A stretch of 64,000 bases of DNA from Bradyrhizobium japonicum USDA 6 (GTDB lineage: Bacteria > Pseudomonadota > Alphaproteobacteria > Rhizobiales > Xanthobacteraceae). Positions 41,148 to 49,067 of the stretch are shown here, in pieces. Within the stretch, counting starts at the first letter, position 1, and each line of letters starts with the position of its first letter. Location: assembly GCF_000284375.1 (NCBI RefSeq), contig NC_017249.1, positions 6,317,001-6,381,000 on the forward strand, written 5' to 3'. Under the pieces are notes generated by a model. It worked only from the letters and a program-made list of their open reading frames with translations. It made no database searches and was not told the origin of the DNA. The translations under genes and the position numbers were made by a program.

Positions 41148-41844
41148 GAACGCGCTCCGCGATATCGGCGGCCTTCGGCCGGCCACCGCGCTCCTTGCCG
41201 AGCGCATCTCTTCGATCCCGCGCAGCCGGCATGTCGGCGAGCAGCGCCTCCAGCTGGTCTGCGAGCGAGGTGGCGTCGCTCCATGTCATATGAACGGCAC
41301 CCATCTGCTCGAGATTGGAGAGCCCCGGCGCGAACACCGGCGTCGATTTGGCCTTCTCCTCAAGAGCGGTCATCGACAATTTGGTGACCTTCGCCATCGA
41401 CGGCAGATCCATCACCGCGGGAGAGGCGCCGGGCAATCCGACCAGCACGCGCGTCGCAAGGCCCGTCGCAAGCAGGGCCCCCGCCGCCGAGTGGCCGTAG
41501 AGAAGACCGATGGTTGGGCGACCGTGCATGTCCGCGTGGATCAGCACTTTCGCCAGATGCGCCAGGAATTCATTGAGCCCGAGCAACTCGTCACGCTTGC
41601 TCATGCGCTGGCTGTCGCTGTCGACGAGCACCAGGATCGGCCCGCTCCCCCGGTCGATCGACTCCAGGACGTGCGCGGAAAGTCTGATCGCCTCGTCGAC
41701 GCCGAGCGCAGTCCGATCCGCAACACCAATCACGAGTATCCTTCCGCCGGACCGCAGTGTCGCCGCGCCGGCAAGGACGCCATTATCGTTCCTGACCTCA
41801 TGGCCGTCGGGAAACAGCGAGGCGAGAATGTCATCGAGCGTCAC
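41122..41844 (-). CDS. mdcE: Biotin-independent malonate decarboxylase gamma subunit MdcE
   Basis: A 240-residue crotonase-like carboxyltransferase subunit: I-L-V-I-G-V-A-D-R-T-A-L-G, I-L-V-L-V-D-S-D-S-Q-R and L-Y-G-H-S-A-A-G-A. With MdcD it decarboxylates malonyl-S-ACP. The GTG at 41844, preceded by GGGAGGAG, is the start; the longer frame upstream is antisense-like sequence of mdcD. It overlaps mdcD by 14 bp. Confidence 0.92.
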   Translation of the reverse strand: MTLDDILASLFPDGHEVRNDNGVLAGAATLRSGGRILVIGVADRTALGVDEAIRLSAHVLESIDRGSGPILVLVDSDSQRMSKRDELLGLNEFLAHLAKVLIHADMHGRPTIGLLYGHSAAGALLATGLATRVLVGLPGASPAVMDLPSMAKVTKLSMTALEEKAKSTPVFAPGLSNLEQMGAVHMTWSDATSLADQLEALLADMPAARDRRDALGKERGGRPKAADIAERVRDLALQTR

Positions 41845-42769
41845 GGCTGCTCCTCCCGATCCTGCTAGCGAGTGCAATAAACTGGTCGGCCGGCAATTCC
41901 GGAACCGTTTCCGCGTGCGCAACACCTTCCACCGTCCAGATATCGACCGCGTCCTGGCAAGTGCCGAAGCGGCGCAACCTGTCGGCCAGACGCCCCTGCT
42001 CCGCCCTGAGCCGGTCGAGGCCGAAGGGGCCGATCAACCCGATCAGCTCGAGTGCGGCCTCGCGAAAATCCTGCACGGTATCATCGGCGAAGACGTCGGC
42101 TGCGCCGAGCAGCCGCCGGTGCTTGCCGCCCATGGTGCGCCAGACCAGGGCGCGATCACGGGAGTCGAACTCCTCGACGCCGCGATTGGTCTCGATCACC
42201 TCGGGGCCCGAAACCGCGATCCGTCCCGCCTCCGATACGGCGAGCGCGGAGCAACAGCCCGCGATCAGACCGCCGCCGCCATAACAGCCTGAGCGCCCGC
42301 CGATCAGGCCGATGACCTTCACGCCGGCACTGCGCGCCTCCATCACCGCGCGCATGATCTCGGCGATGGCGAGCTCACCGGCGTTGGCTTCCTGCAACCG
42401 GACGCCGCCGGTATCGAGCAGCATCAGGACGGGGATCGATCCGATCTCGCGCGCTGCGCGAAGCAGACCCGTCAGTTTGGCGCCGTGCACCTCGCCGAAG
42501 GCGCCGCCCATGAAACGTCCTTCCTGCGCGGCGACGAACACCGGCGCGCCGCCGAGCCGGCCATGGCCGACGACGATGCCGTCATCGAACTGCTCGGGAA
42601 GGCCGAATATCTCCAGATGCGGACTGACCTCGCGCTGTTCCGGCCCGATGAACTCGACCAGGCTGCCGGCATCAAGCAGCAGATCAAGCCTCGTCCGCGC
42701 CGATGCCTCGTTGAAGCTTGTGCTGCGGGCCCGTTCGGCCGGGGCGACGTGCTGGAGCGGCGCGGTCAT
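41831..42769 (-). CDS. mdcD: Biotin-independent malonate decarboxylase beta subunit MdcD
   Basis: A 312-residue acyl-CoA-carboxyltransferase-fold protein with G-G-A-F-G-E-V-H-G-A-K, L-D-T-G-G-V-R-L-Q-E-A-N and S-G-P-E-V-I-E. Together with MdcE it forms the carboxyltransferase-like core that releases CO2 from malonyl-S-ACP, giving acetyl-S-ACP. Start overlaps the mdcC stop by 4 bp. Confidence 0.93.
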   Translation of the reverse strand: MTAPLQHVAPAERARSTSFNEASARTRLDLLLDAGSLVEFIGPEQREVSPHLEIFGLPEQFDDGIVVGHGRLGGAPVFVAAQEGRFMGGAFGEVHGAKLTGLLRAAREIGSIPVLMLLDTGGVRLQEANAGELAIAEIMRAVMEARSAGVKVIGLIGGRSGCYGGGGLIAGCCSALAVSEAGRIAVSGPEVIETNRGVEEFDSRDRALVWRTMGGKHRRLLGAADVFADDTVQDFREAALELIGLIGPFGLDRLRAEQGRLADRLRRFGTCQDAVDIWTVEGVAHAETVPELPADQFIALASRIGRSSRDAR

Positions 42770-43083
42770 CGGTCGCTCCCCGCGATCAATCGCACCGCCT
42801 GCGCCAACCGAAGCGAGACCGTGTCGGGGCGCGCGCCGCCGTCATTGATGGAGAATTTCAGCCCTCCGGGCGAATAGCGCTCGACGAAATCGCCAATGAC
42901 GGCGCTCCAGACTTCGCCGAAGCCCATCGCCGCGGTTTTGATCTCGACCGCGCATTCCGCATCCGGCAGGACGCGCTCGACCAGCACTTCCAGATTGCCC
43001 GACGCGACCACGCCCACGATCGCGCTCTGCCTGATGCCGCCCGCGCGCTCGCGAACCGGGTGATGAAAGCTGAGATCTTCCAT
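42766..43083 (-). CDS. mdcC: Malonate decarboxylase acyl carrier protein MdcC
   Basis: A 105-residue ACP-like subunit. Ser28 in I-V-G-V-V-A-S-G-N-L-E-V-L is the attachment site of the phosphoribosyl-dephospho-CoA arm, matching the family's G-V-V-(G/A)-S-G-(D/N)-L-E-V-L. It carries the acyl group between MdcA, MdcD/E and MdcH. Lies 9 bp after mdcA. Confidence 0.93.
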   Translation of the reverse strand: MEDLSFHHPVRERAGGIRQSAIVGVVASGNLEVLVERVLPDAECAVEIKTAAMGFGEVWSAVIGDFVERYSPGGLKFSINDGGARPDTVSLRLAQAVRLIAGSDR

Positions 43084-43092
43084 GGCCTGTCC

Positions 43093-44739
43093 TCACCAGT
43101 TCCTGAATTTCGATGGCGGCGCGTAGAGCCCGCCCGACCAGCGCACGAGATCCTTGATCGAGCGCGCCGCCAGCATGTTACGATCCGCATCGAGCGGATT
43201 GATGCCGATATCTTCCGGCCGCCGGATCACCCCGCGCTCGCGCAGCTGCGCGACCATGCTGCGATCCCGCCCGCGACCGACGTCGGTGTATCCGGCGACG
43301 CCGCGGATCGCCTGCTCGCGCTCTTGCGCCGTACGGCATAACAGGAGGTTCGCCACCCCCTCCTCGGTGACGATGTGCGTGACGTCGTCGCCGTAGATCA
43401 TCACGGGGGCGAGCTCGAGGTTCAGCTTCTCCGCGAGCTCGATCGCATCGAGCTTCTCTACGAACAACGGGACGTTCTTGTCGCCGAAGGTCTCGCCAAT
43501 CTGCACCACCAGCTTGCGGCCCCGGCGCAACGGCGCCGGGCTGTCCGGATCGGCCTCCGCGCCGGCCTTCAGCCAGGGCTCGCTCGGATGCCTGCGCCCG
43601 CGCGCATCCGCGCCCATGTTCGGCGCGCCGCCGAACCCGGCGATGCGCGAGGTGGTGACGGTCGAGGAATTTCCCTGGAGATCGATCTGCAGCGTGGAGC
43701 CGATGAACATGTCGCAGGCGTAGAGCCCGGCGGTCTGGCAAAAGGCGCGGTTGGAGCGCAGCGAGCCGTCGGGGCCGGTGAAATAGACGTCGGATCGGGC
43801 CCGGATGTACTCGTCCATCCCGACCTCCGAGCCGAACGAGTGGATCTGCCGGACCCAACCGGACTCGATCGCGGGAATGAGCGCGGGATGCGGATTCAAG
43901 GCGAAGTGGGTTGCGATCCTGCCCTTCAGGCCCAGCCTCTCGCCGAACGTCGGCAGCAGGAGCTCGATCGCGGCCGTGCTGAAGCCGATCCCGTGATTGA
44001 TCCGCTGCACGCCATAGGGCGCGTAGATGCCCTTGATTGCGAGCATCGCGGTCAGGATCTGCCCCTCGGTGATCGCCGCCGGATCGCGCGTGAACAGTGG
44101 CTCGACGAAAAACGGCTTGTCGGACTTGACGACGAAATGGACGCGGTCCGCCGGGATATCGACCCGCGGAACCGTCTCGACGATCTCGTTCACCTGGGCG
44201 ATCACGACGCCGTCCTTGAACGCCGTTGCCTCCACCACGGTGGGCGTGTCCTCGGTGTTCGGACCGGTGTAGAGATTGCCGTCACGGTCGGCGCTGACGG
44301 CGGCGATCAGGGCGACGTGCGGGGTGAGATCGATGAAGTAGCGCGCGAACAGTTCGAGATAGGTGTGAACCGCGCCCAGCTCGATCTTGCCACCGAACAG
44401 CATGCGCGCGATGCGCGCCGATTGCGGCCCGGAATAGGCATAGTCCAGCCGCTTCGCGACCCCCCGGTCGAACAGGTCCAGATGTTCGGGGAGAACGACA
44501 CCCGACTGCACCATGTGCAGATCGTTCACCCTGGACAGATCGACCGCCAGCAGCGCGCGGCTCAGGAGATCCGCCTGCTTCTGGTTGTCGCCTTCGAGGC
44601 AAACCCGGTCACCCGGCCGGATCACGGCCTCCAGCAGACGCGTTGCGTCGGACGCTTCCACGACCTTGCCGTGGGCAAGTCCGGCACCGGCCGCAATGCG
44701 CGCATCGCGCGCGGCGCGGTTATTCTGCCAGCTTGTCAT
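43093..44739 (-). CDS. mdcA: Malonate decarboxylase alpha subunit MdcA
   Basis: A 548-residue acetyl-S-ACP:malonate ACP transferase: CoA-transferase fold with V-E-A-S-D-A-T-R-L-L-E-A-V-I-R-P-G-D-R-V near residue 28 and G-F-G-G-A-P-N-M-G-A-D-A-R-G near 370. It swaps acetate for malonate on the ACP arm, the first step of each cycle; the product acetate leaves and the cell gains malonate-derived acetyl units. Start overlaps the MBL-hydrolase stop by 4 bp, so the hydrolase is part of the same transcript. Confidence 0.93.
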   Translation of the reverse strand: MTSWQNNRAARDARIAAGAGLAHGKVVEASDATRLLEAVIRPGDRVCLEGDNQKQADLLSRALLAVDLSRVNDLHMVQSGVVLPEHLDLFDRGVAKRLDYAYSGPQSARIARMLFGGKIELGAVHTYLELFARYFIDLTPHVALIAAVSADRDGNLYTGPNTEDTPTVVEATAFKDGVVIAQVNEIVETVPRVDIPADRVHFVVKSDKPFFVEPLFTRDPAAITEGQILTAMLAIKGIYAPYGVQRINHGIGFSTAAIELLLPTFGERLGLKGRIATHFALNPHPALIPAIESGWVRQIHSFGSEVGMDEYIRARSDVYFTGPDGSLRSNRAFCQTAGLYACDMFIGSTLQIDLQGNSSTVTTSRIAGFGGAPNMGADARGRRHPSEPWLKAGAEADPDSPAPLRRGRKLVVQIGETFGDKNVPLFVEKLDAIELAEKLNLELAPVMIYGDDVTHIVTEEGVANLLLCRTAQEREQAIRGVAGYTDVGRGRDRSMVAQLRERGVIRRPEDIGINPLDADRNMLAARSIKDLVRWSGGLYAPPSKFRNW

Positions 44740-45602
44740 GACCCTGGCCCCTTTGCGGCGTTGGCTCCTCTCCAGAGCGATCCCGGATTGGCACGGTCAG
44801 GATGAAGCGCGAGCATCGCCTCGTAGAGCTCGCGCGGAGATATCGTCGCCTGGTCGAGGCGGTTGAAATCGAGCAGATATTGCCGGGTGTCCGCGATGCT
44901 GCGCGGATCGTCATCGTTCTCCGGCTTCTTGTGTCCGGCCACCACGAAGCGCGGCTTCAACGCTTCGAGCCGATCGAGCGCGGCGATCCATTCCAGCCGG
45001 CTCTGCGTGTCGGTTTCGGCGAGATAAGGATGAATGCCGTTGTATACGGTGTCGCCGGCGACGATCAGATCGAGAGACGGGACATGAAGGGCGGTGGAGC
45101 GCGCCGTGTCGGTTCGTCCCATGTCGATGACGACGAGCTCGTGTCCCTCGAGCGTCAGCTCGCCTTCAAGAGGCTCTGCAGCGACCAGGCGCTGAGCGAT
45201 CTCGCCCGGAAAGCGCTTGCGCCAGAAACCGTCGAGCGATGCGGGCGAAAGCTGCGTCTTCATCTCGTCGACAACCTCGGGAACGGCAACGGCCTTTGCC
45301 TGCGGAAAGCAATCGAGCAGCGGCGCGAGGCCGAAGAAATGATCACCGTGGCCGTGCGTGACGTAGATCGTGGTCAGATTTCGCTCCCGCGACACGACCC
45401 AATCCCGCAACGTCTTCGACTGCCCGGCGGTGAGGAACGTGTCGACGAGGATGGCATCCCGCTCGCCGTAGATCAGCGTCGACGAATTCGCGACCCACAT
45501 CAGGTCCGGATTGCCGGAGGGCAAATCGCGGCTCAGTCCGGCCCGCTTCACCGTCGTCACGTCCCAGTCCAGGATCGTGCTGGTCGTCTCGATCATGCTC
45601 AT
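44736..45602 (-). CDS. MBL-fold metallo-hydrolase
   Basis: A 288-residue metallo-beta-lactamase-fold protein with T-H-G-H-G-D-H (His83, His85, Asp87, His88), V-A-G-D-T-V-Y-N and V-A-G-H-K-K-P for the binuclear metal site. Members hydrolyse thioesters, lactones or other esters. GGAG precedes the ATG, and the gene is translationally coupled to mdcA, which is not a usual mdc operon member. It might hydrolyse malonyl- or acetyl-thioesters or process a malonate precursor; both are inference. No signal peptide. Confidence 0.88.
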   Translation of the reverse strand: MSMIETTSTILDWDVTTVKRAGLSRDLPSGNPDLMWVANSSTLIYGERDAILVDTFLTAGQSKTLRDWVVSRERNLTTIYVTHGHGDHFFGLAPLLDCFPQAKAVAVPEVVDEMKTQLSPASLDGFWRKRFPGEIAQRLVAAEPLEGELTLEGHELVVIDMGRTDTARSTALHVPSLDLIVAGDTVYNGIHPYLAETDTQSRLEWIAALDRLEALKPRFVVAGHKKPENDDDPRSIADTRQYLLDFNRLDQATISPRELYEAMLALHPDRANPGSLWRGANAAKGPGS

Positions 45603-45629
45603 GGAATTCTCCGGAGGGGCAGTCGGGCC

Positions 45630-45653
45630 GGCGGGAGTGCTGTCTCTCCCGCC
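45630..45653. repeat. Hairpin between alpha/beta hydrolase and MBL gene
   Basis: GGCGGGAG (45630-45637) and CTCCCGCC (45646-45653) form a perfect 8-bp stem with an 8-nt loop in the 94-bp gap. No T-run follows on the minus strand, so attenuation or RNA stability is more likely than full termination. Confidence 0.4.
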
Positions 45654-45696
45654 GTCCTTCCTTCTGCCGGCCGTGCGTCAGGACCGGCAAAACGCG

Positions 45697-46482
45697 TCAA
45701 CGGGTGGCCTGTTGATCGATGCTGCGCGCGGCACGGGTGATGACCGCTGCCACTTCCTTCGGATGCGACTCGTAGACCGAGTGGCTCGCACCCGGGATCA
45801 CGGTGGTCTGGGTCTTGGCGCGTTCGTAATACCAGCGCTCGAGATCCGGATTGATGATCTGGTCGTTGCCGGCGACGATGCCCCAGCTCGGCTTGGTCTT
45901 CCACGCGGCCGCCGTCAGCGGCGTGCTGAACACCTGGGTCGCCGCCAGCACCTGGGAGCGTGCGGCAAACTCGGCCCGCTCGCGGGGCAGATCGGGCGCG
46001 AACAGCTTGGGGAACTCCACGGGATTGAGATAGGTGAACTTGTCGGGCGTGACCTTGATGGCGCCTTCGGTCTTTGCAAGCACGCTCGGCGTCTTCTTGC
46101 CCAGCTCCGCTTCGTCCTCGCCGACGTCGGGCGCATGCGCGGCAACGTAGACCAGACCAACCACGTTGGGATGGACGCCGGCCTCGGTAATGATCGAACC
46201 GCCGTAGCTGTGGCCGACGAGAAGCGTCGGGCCATCCTGGAGATCGAGAATCCGTTTCGCCGCCGTAACGTCATTGGCAAACGACGTCTCGGGCTCCTGC
46301 ACCATGGTGACGCGGAATCCTTCCTTGACCAGGATCTCGTAGACCGGCTTCCAGCCTGACGCATCGACCCAGGCGCCGTGCACCAGGACAATGTTCTTCG
46401 GGGGTTCGGCGCGCGCAGGGGCGACGGTCGCGAACAGGGAGAGAGCGGCGGCGAAGGCGAGGCCAGCGTTGAGGTGTTTCAT
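45697..46482 (-). CDS. Exported alpha/beta-fold hydrolase
   Basis: A 261-residue protein. Residues 1-25 are a Sec signal peptide (hydrophobic A-G-L-A-F-A-A-A-L-S-L-F-A-T-V, cleavage after A-R-A). The mature part has V-L-V-H-G-A-W-V-D (oxyanion region), G-H-S-Y-G-G (Ser92) and a C-terminal I-P-G-A-S-H-S-V-Y (His). This is the small esterase/hydrolase group whose members lack a lid of recognisable specificity. The start at 46482 follows CGGAG. Same direction as the malonate operon, 94 bp upstream of it; possibly independently transcribed. Confidence 0.88.
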   Translation of the reverse strand: MKHLNAGLAFAAALSLFATVAPARAEPPKNIVLVHGAWVDASGWKPVYEILVKEGFRVTMVQEPETSFANDVTAAKRILDLQDGPTLLVGHSYGGSIITEAGVHPNVVGLVYVAAHAPDVGEDEAELGKKTPSVLAKTEGAIKVTPDKFTYLNPVEFPKLFAPDLPRERAEFAARSQVLAATQVFSTPLTAAAWKTKPSWGIVAGNDQIINPDLERWYYERAKTQTTVIPGASHSVYESHPKEVAAVITRAARSIDQQATR

Positions 46483-46788
46483 GTCGGGATCACTCCGGGT
46501 TGGAATGGTGCAACAGTAGTGTCGACGCTTGGGCGCGTATTTCGGCAAACAACGGCCGTTGCCACTTCGCACGTTGGGACATGCCGATCGCGACGACGGC
46601 TGCTCGTGCATCCTCGGGACACCTCCTAGCTAAGGCGCGCAACTTCAAAACGCAGCTTATATGTCAGGCGTACAGACCTCTCATGACTGTGAACGGCCGG
46701 CGTTCATACGCGAAAGACGAACGATCCGCTTTGTCATTCAAGAGGTCGCATCTGATGCTGCTTGAACTCCATGCAAGGGATCGGACAC
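46483..46788. other. Divergent intergenic region
   Basis: A 306-bp gap between the exported hydrolase (left) and a small exported protein (right). I see no convincing gene; short frames here have no protein-like composition. Promoters for both neighbours must lie here but no clear -35/-10 pair stands out. Confidence 0.4.
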
Positions 46789-47130
46789 ATGACATCCACG
46801 GCGAATCTCCAGATCGCGTTTCTCATCCTGTTGTGCGCAGCTTCGCCCGCGCGTGCAGGCACTTGTGCGGACGACATCACGAAAACCCAGATCCAGCTGG
46901 ATCAGGCCATCGAAAAAGACGCGGGCGCCCACGGCTGGCAGCGGGAAAGCCTCAGCGCGCTGCGCAGTTATCAACCGACGCCTCGCTCGATTGCAGAGGC
47001 CGAAGGTAGCCGCGGAGCGGTTTTCACGGATGCGCTGGACTCGCTTGATCGCGCGCGTACCGCCGATCAAAACGGCGACACAGGCGCATGCAGCCGGGAA
47101 CTCGCGCATGTGCGGGCCATTCTGAAATAG
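46789..47130 (+). CDS. Small exported protein of unknown function
   Basis: A 113-residue protein. Residues 1-25 are a signal peptide (L-Q-I-A-F-L-I-L-L-C-A-A-S-P-A-R-A, cleavage before G-T-C). The mature ~88 residues have two Cys (G-T-C-A-D-D, G-A-C-S-R-E) that could pair and are otherwise helical, with A-L-D-S-L-D-R-A-R-T-A-D-Q-N-G-D-T. AAGGGA about 10 nt upstream supports the ATG at 46789. I do not recognise a family; similar small periplasmic proteins with the D-x-D-R-A-R-x-A-D-Q-N-G-D pattern occur in rhizobia (from memory). Confidence 0.65.
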   Translation: MTSTANLQIAFLILLCAASPARAGTCADDITKTQIQLDQAIEKDAGAHGWQRESLSALRSYQPTPRSIAEAEGSRGAVFTDALDSLDRARTADQNGDTGACSRELAHVRAILK

Positions 47131-47338
47131 CGAAATCGAACCGAAGCGAAAGCCGGCCAACGGCGCTGTCATCGGGCGAGGTAACTCGGCGACGCGGCCG
47201 AACGAAGACGAATGCCCGCTCACGATGCGTCGAATGCCCTTGCCGTCGTGCTGCCGGGTAGCGGGACGTGCGTTCTGGAAATACCCCGCCGTTCCGCATC
47301 TCTCTAGTGCTCGACAGCATTCAACCGGAGCATTTTCC

Positions 47339-47878
47339 ATGCGAGAGCAGCACTCATCGAACGACGTCGGCTCGGGGAGATCCTGCTCGCGCCGGTTCAA
47401 CCTGATACAGCCCGCCGTGGCACTCACGGCGGGCATGCTTTGGCTCGTCCCGGCTGCGACGTCCGCTCAAACGACCATGCCAGGAATGCAGCCTTCCACC
47501 GGCATGCTGGCGACGTCGCCGCTCAATCCGCAATCCACGCGGCCCGTCGGCGTTCCACTGGGATCGACCGAGATCGCAACGCCCGGCATTTCGCCGCTTA
47601 ATCCGGCGCAAAGCACGGCGGGTTGCGCCGGATCCGGCAATACCGCCTCGCCCGGAGCGTTGTTCGACGGCGGCGGACTGTCCGGAGGCTCATCCGTCAC
47701 CTGCAACAGCAGCATCACGGCGGCGTCTCCCCTGCCTTCGGCATCGACGGTCGGACGCGTCGGGATACCGCTCGGAGCCACCGAGCTCGGCGGCGCCGGA
47801 ATCAGTCCGTCCGTCCCGGTGCAAGGCCCTGCCGCAACGGACAGCACGCCTTCGATCGGCGGCTCAAGCAATCCCTGA
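47339..47878 (+). CDS. Exported low-complexity protein with PLG-T-E repeats
   Basis: A 179-residue protein; CGGAG precedes the ATG. Residues about 24-43 form a signal peptide or anchor (A-V-A-L-T-A-G-M-L-W-L-V-P-A-A-T-S-A). The rest is rich in Pro, Ser, Gly and Thr and carries a repeat: V-G-V-P-L-G-S-T-E-I-A-T-P-G-I-S-P, and later V-G-I-P-L-G-A-T-E-L-G-G-A-G-I-S-P. Two Cys lie between the repeats. Probably disordered and surface- or envelope-associated. No enzymatic motif. It ends 16 bp before the RND adaptor gene. Confidence 0.65.
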   Translation: MREQHSSNDVGSGRSCSRRFNLIQPAVALTAGMLWLVPAATSAQTTMPGMQPSTGMLATSPLNPQSTRPVGVPLGSTEIATPGISPLNPAQSTAGCAGSGNTASPGALFDGGGLSGGSSVTCNSSITAASPLPSASTVGRVGIPLGATELGGAGISPSVPVQGPAATDSTPSIGGSSNP

Positions 47879-47894
47879 CAGCCAGGACGGGCTC

Positions 47895-49067
47895 ATGAAA
47901 CGAAATCTCGCCATCGCGCTTGTCGCTCTCGCCGCGATCCTCGTCGGAGCCGGCCTCTGGTACTTCGCCGCGGACCGGAAGCCCGTCGTCGCCGCCGCGC
48001 CAGTGCCCGCGGCCATACCGGTGGTCACCGCCGCGGTCACCGGCAAAGACGTTCCGATCTATCTGCGCGGCATCGGCACCGTGATCGCCTACAACACCGA
48101 TGTCGTGCGCAGCCAGATCCAGGGACAGATCGTCAAGATCGCCTTCACCGAGGGACAGACCGTCAAGGCCGGCGATCTGCTCGCCCAGATCGACCCGCGT
48201 CCCTACGAGGCCCAGATCGAGCAGCTGACGGCCAATCGCGACCGAGATCAGGCCCAGCTCGCCAATGCCGAAGCCAATCTCTCCCGCTACAATCAACTCG
48301 GCGCCAAAGGCTATGCGACCCCGCAGCTGATCGAGACGCAGACCGCGCAGGTGGCGCAACTCAAGGCCGCCGTGAAAGCGGACCAGGCGCAGATCGACGA
48401 GGCCAACGTCCAGCTCAGCTATACGCGCCTGACATCGGCCATTCCCGGCATCACCGGCGTTCGCCAGATCGACGTCGGCAACGTGATTCATCCGACCGAC
48501 GCGAACGGTCTCGTCGTCGTCACCCAGATCGAGCCGATCTCGCTGCTGTTCACCCTTCCTCAGACGGATCTACCCGTGATCCAGGAACACGCTGCAAAGG
48601 GACAGTTGAAAGTCATCGCCTACAGCCAGGACAACAAGGTGAAGCTCGACGAAGGCACGCTTCTGCTGGTCAACAACGAGATCGCGGGCACGACGGGCAC
48701 CGTCCAGCTCAAGGCGACTTTTCCAAACCACGAGCACCGGCTGTGGCCGGGACAGCTGGTGAACGCGCGCCTGCTGCTGGAGACGCGGAAGGACGCGCTG
48801 ACGGTTGCGGGCTCGGCGGTGCAGCAGGGGCAGAAGGGCAGCTATGTCTATGTCGTGGGCTCCGATCTGACCGCGTCCTTGCGTCCCGTTCACGTCGCGC
48901 AGATCAGTGATGGTCAGGCCCTGATCACCCAAGGGCTGAAATCGGGCGACGTCGTCGTAGTCGACGGCCAGTATCGCCTGACGGAAGGAAGCCGCGTGCG
49001 GGAGCTGCACGGCAAGGCCGCGCGCGAAGCCGACCTGCAAAGCTCGGTGCAGGACGCGCTCCCATGA
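47895..49067 (+). CDS. RND efflux periplasmic adaptor (MdtA-like)
   Basis: A 390-residue adaptor with an N-terminal membrane anchor/signal (L-A-I-A-L-V-A-L-A-A-I-L-V-G-A-G), lipoyl halves G-T-V-I-A-Y-N-T-D-V-V-R-S-Q-I-Q-G-Q and I-D-P-R-P-Y-E-A-Q-I, an alpha-hairpin around 100-160 and the beta-barrel part (T-R-L-T-S-A-I-P-G-I-T-G). It connects the RND pump to an outer-membrane channel not found here. Its stop overlaps the pump start (ATGA). Confidence 0.92.
   Translation: MKRNLAIALVALAAILVGAGLWYFAADRKPVVAAAPVPAAIPVVTAAVTGKDVPIYLRGIGTVIAYNTDVVRSQIQGQIVKIAFTEGQTVKAGDLLAQIDPRPYEAQIEQLTANRDRDQAQLANAEANLSRYNQLGAKGYATPQLIETQTAQVAQLKAAVKADQAQIDEANVQLSYTRLTSAIPGITGVRQIDVGNVIHPTDANGLVVVTQIEPISLLFTLPQTDLPVIQEHAAKGQLKVIAYSQDNKVKLDEGTLLLVNNEIAGTTGTVQLKATFPNHEHRLWPGQLVNARLLLETRKDALTVAGSAVQQGQKGSYVYVVGSDLTASLRPVHVAQISDGQALITQGLKSGDVVVVDGQYRLTEGSRVRELHGKAAREADLQSSVQDALP

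Noticed and set aside
43375..44805. A 476-codon frame antisense to mdcA
   Set aside because: Same signature of codon-bias shadow; mdcA has clear family motifs and tight operon overlaps.
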